From CALAED01 sp937891035 (GTDB taxonomy: Bacteria > Actinomycetota > Actinomycetes > Streptosporangiales > Streptosporangiaceae): 14,094 nucleotides of DNA. The notes under the pieces are model-generated. The model saw only the letters and a program-made list of their open reading frames with translations. It searched no databases and was not told the origin of the DNA. The position numbers were made by a program, and so were the translations under genes. Positions 12,657 to 14,094 of the stretch are shown piece after piece. Where the stretch lies: the NCBI GenBank assembly GCA_035642125.1, contig DASQSZ010000088.1, positions 1-14,094 of the forward strand, written 5' to 3'. The first letter of the stretch is position 1. Every line of letters starts with the position of its first letter.

Positions 12657-13664
12657 ATGCGCCGAATCTGGACTCGCCGTGCGGAGGACCACGTGGTCGC
12701 GGGCGAGGCGGCCGCGGCCGCGGCAACCCCGCGGGAGCACATACCCGAGCCCGACCCCACGGCGGCCGCGTTCTTCGATGTCGACAACACGATGATGCGC
12801 GGGGCCTCGATCTACTACTTCGCGCGTGGGCTCGCGGCCCGCAAGCTGTTCACGATGCGCGATCTGGCGCTGTTCGCCTGGGGACAGGTCTCGTTCCGGC
12901 TGCGCGGCGCCGAGAACACCGATCACATCAGCACGGCGCGCGAAGCCGCGCTGGCCTTCGTGGCCGGGCAGAAGGTCGACGATCTCATCAGGCTCAGCGA
13001 GGAGATCTACGACGAGGTGATGGCCGACCGGATCTGGCACGGCACCCGCGCGCTGGCGCTGCAGCACCTGGACGCCGGCCAGCGGGTGTATCTCGTCACG
13101 GCCACACCCGTAGAAATCGCCCAGGTCATCGCGCGCCGCCTCGGGCTGTCCGGCGCGCTCGGCACCGTCGCCGAGTCCGAGAACGGCGTCTACACCGGGC
13201 GGCTGGCCGGTAGTTTGCTGCACGGCCCGGCCAAGGCCGAGGCCGTCCGCGCGCTCGCCGCCCGCGAAGGTCTCGACCTGGCGCGCTGCTCCGCCTACAG
13301 CGACTCGGTCAACGACCTGCCGATGTTGTCGGCGGTCGGCCACCCCGCGGCCGTCAACCCGGACGCCGACCTGCGCGACTACGCCAAGGAGCGCGGCTGG
13401 GGCATCTACGATTTCCGGACCGGCCGGAAGGTCACCATGGTCGCGCTGCCGGCCGCCGCCGGCGCCGGCGCGCTCGTCGGCGGGGTGGCCGCCGGCGTCG
13501 CGCTGCGCCGCCACTACCGGGCCAATGACTCGCTGCCGGTGCTCACCGCGGCCAAAGAGCTCAACGCCAAGGGCCGCAGCATGGCCAAAGAGCTGAGCGC
13601 GACCAGGGCGAAGAGCGGCTCCGGTGTCGCTAGGCGGCTGCGCTGGTCCGCGCCGCGCCGATGA
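12657..13664 (+). CDS. HAD-superfamily IB hydrolase (SerB/CicA-like phosphatase)
   Basis: A 335-aa protein of the HAD-IB type. Motif I is FFDVDNTMMRG (nucleophile D41, acid D43), motif II is LVTATP (T148), the motif III Lys is probably K193 in GPAKAEAVRAL, and motif IV is YSDSVNDLPML (D216, D220). The cap helices lie between about 50 and 130. After the catalytic core a Gly/Ala-rich hydrophobic segment (about 260-283) could be a membrane anchor, followed by a basic tail. The substrate is unknown; phosphoserine and lysolipid phosphates are handled by relatives. The start at 12657 sits 6 nt after a TANNNT box with no SD, suggesting a leaderless mRNA. The 3' end overlaps the convergent hydrolase gene by 35 bp. 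Confidence 0.9.
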   Translation: MRRIWTRRAEDHVVAGEAAAAAATPREHIPEPDPTAAAFFDVDNTMMRGASIYYFARGLAARKLFTMRDLALFAWGQVSFRLRGAENTDHISTAREAALAFVAGQKVDDLIRLSEEIYDEVMADRIWHGTRALALQHLDAGQRVYLVTATPVEIAQVIARRLGLSGALGTVAESENGVYTGRLAGSLLHGPAKAEAVRALAAREGLDLARCSAYSDSVNDLPMLSAVGHPAAVNPDADLRDYAKERGWGIYDFRTGRKVTMVALPAAAGAGALVGGVAAGVALRRHYRANDSLPVLTAAKELNAKGRSMAKELSATRAKSGSGVARRLRWSAPRR

Positions 13665-14094
13665 CCGAACCGACGAACCGCGCGGTCTCCCGCATCGCCG
13701 CCCGCGCCTCGGGGATCAGCATGTGCAGCACCTGGAAGACGTGCATCTGACCGCGCCAGATCTGCAGTTCGCAGGAGACACCGATGTCGGTGAGCACCTC
13801 GGCGAGGTGCTCGGCGTCGGAGCGCAGCGCGTCGGCCCCGCCCGCCTGGATCAAGAACGGCGGCAGCCCGGTGGTCGTGCAGCGCAGCAGCGCCAGCCGC
13901 GGGTCCTCGAAGTCATGCTCCCCGGCGTACAGCATCCCGAACCGGCGGCCGAGCGCGGGCACGATGTACGGGTCGCGGCACTCGCGATCCCACTCAAGGG
14001 ACAACTCGCACGTCAGATCCGCCCAGGGCGAGAAGAGTACGACGCCCGCCGGGGCGGGCCGGCCCGTACGGCACAGTTCGGCGGCGAGTGTGGC
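13630..14094 (-). CDS. Alpha/beta-hydrolase (hormone-sensitive-lipase type esterase), C-terminal part (partial)
   Basis: The gene runs off the right edge, so the N-terminal oxyanion HGG and the GxSAG nucleophile motif are missing. The visible 154 residues start inside the helix that follows the nucleophile (ATLAAELCR) and continue with VVLFSPWADLTCELS. The acid of the triad is D88 in GGADALRSDAEHL, and the catalytic His is H118 in RGQMHVFQVL (numbered from the window edge). PPFLIQAGG and the short spacing between these motifs are typical of the HSL or acetyl-esterase group. Substrate is unknown. The stop lies inside the HAD gene in convergent orientation. Confidence 0.88.
   Translation of the reverse strand, partial: ATLAAELCRTGRPAPAGVVLFSPWADLTCELSLEWDRECRDPYIVPALGRRFGMLYAGEHDFEDPRLALLRCTTTGLPPFLIQAGGADALRSDAEHLAEVLTDIGVSCELQIWRGQMHVFQVLHMLIPEARAAMRETARFVGSVIGAARTSAAA

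Overview
The window is high-GC DNA (about 70 % by eye, not computed) with actinobacterial features: GTG starts, four-base ATGA overlaps, TANNNT -10 boxes, a likely leaderless gene, and a rex-hemA-hemC-hemD-hemB gene order known from Streptomyces and relatives. Protein style and neighbourhood suggest a filamentous actinomycete, perhaps Streptosporangiales; this is inference, since no marker gene for taxonomy is present.

Layout. (a) 1-1362, minus strand: the start of a 2-oxoacid dehydrogenase E1 beta gene (cut by the window edge) and the complete E1 alpha gene upstream of it, translationally coupled. (b) 1648-3090, plus strand: a divergently transcribed NAD(P)-dependent aldehyde dehydrogenase, separated from E1 alpha by a 285-bp region with repeated GTGGC/GCCAC motifs. 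A 14-bp stem-loop at 3099-3137 separates it from the convergent genes that follow. (c) 3154-4645, minus strand: an accessory-looking segment with a small coiled-coil protein and a two-gene toxin-antitoxin-like pair (excisionase-type HTH protein plus PIN_3-type nuclease) with its own promoter and palindrome. (d) 4769-10645, minus strand: the heme operon rex-hemA-hemC-hemD-hemB, which takes glutamyl-tRNA to uroporphyrinogen III. A very good Rex operator lies over the predicted rex promoter, so NADH/NAD+ state should set heme precursor supply. (e) 10853-12456, minus strand: a glutaredoxin-like protein overlapping the end of an unusual fusion protein with seven predicted membrane helices, a Pro/Gly-rich linker and a C-terminal ABM-type domain. 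(f) 12657-13664, plus strand: a HAD-IB phosphatase-like protein, probably leaderless. (g) 13630-14094, minus strand: the C-terminal part of an HSL-type alpha/beta hydrolase, overlapping the HAD gene tail to tail by 35 bp.

How the genes fit together. The core is a redox-controlled tetrapyrrole operon. The upstream glutaredoxin and membrane-ABM pair sit at the border of this redox block and may be functionally linked, but their roles are unknown. The toxin-antitoxin pair and coiled-coil gene look like later insertions downstream of hemB. I found no rRNA, tRNA, CRISPR array, insertion sequence or prophage. No stretch over 300 bp lacks a gene; the longest intergenic region is 1363-1647. The least described item is the seven-helix plus ABM fusion with its overlapping glutaredoxin partner.
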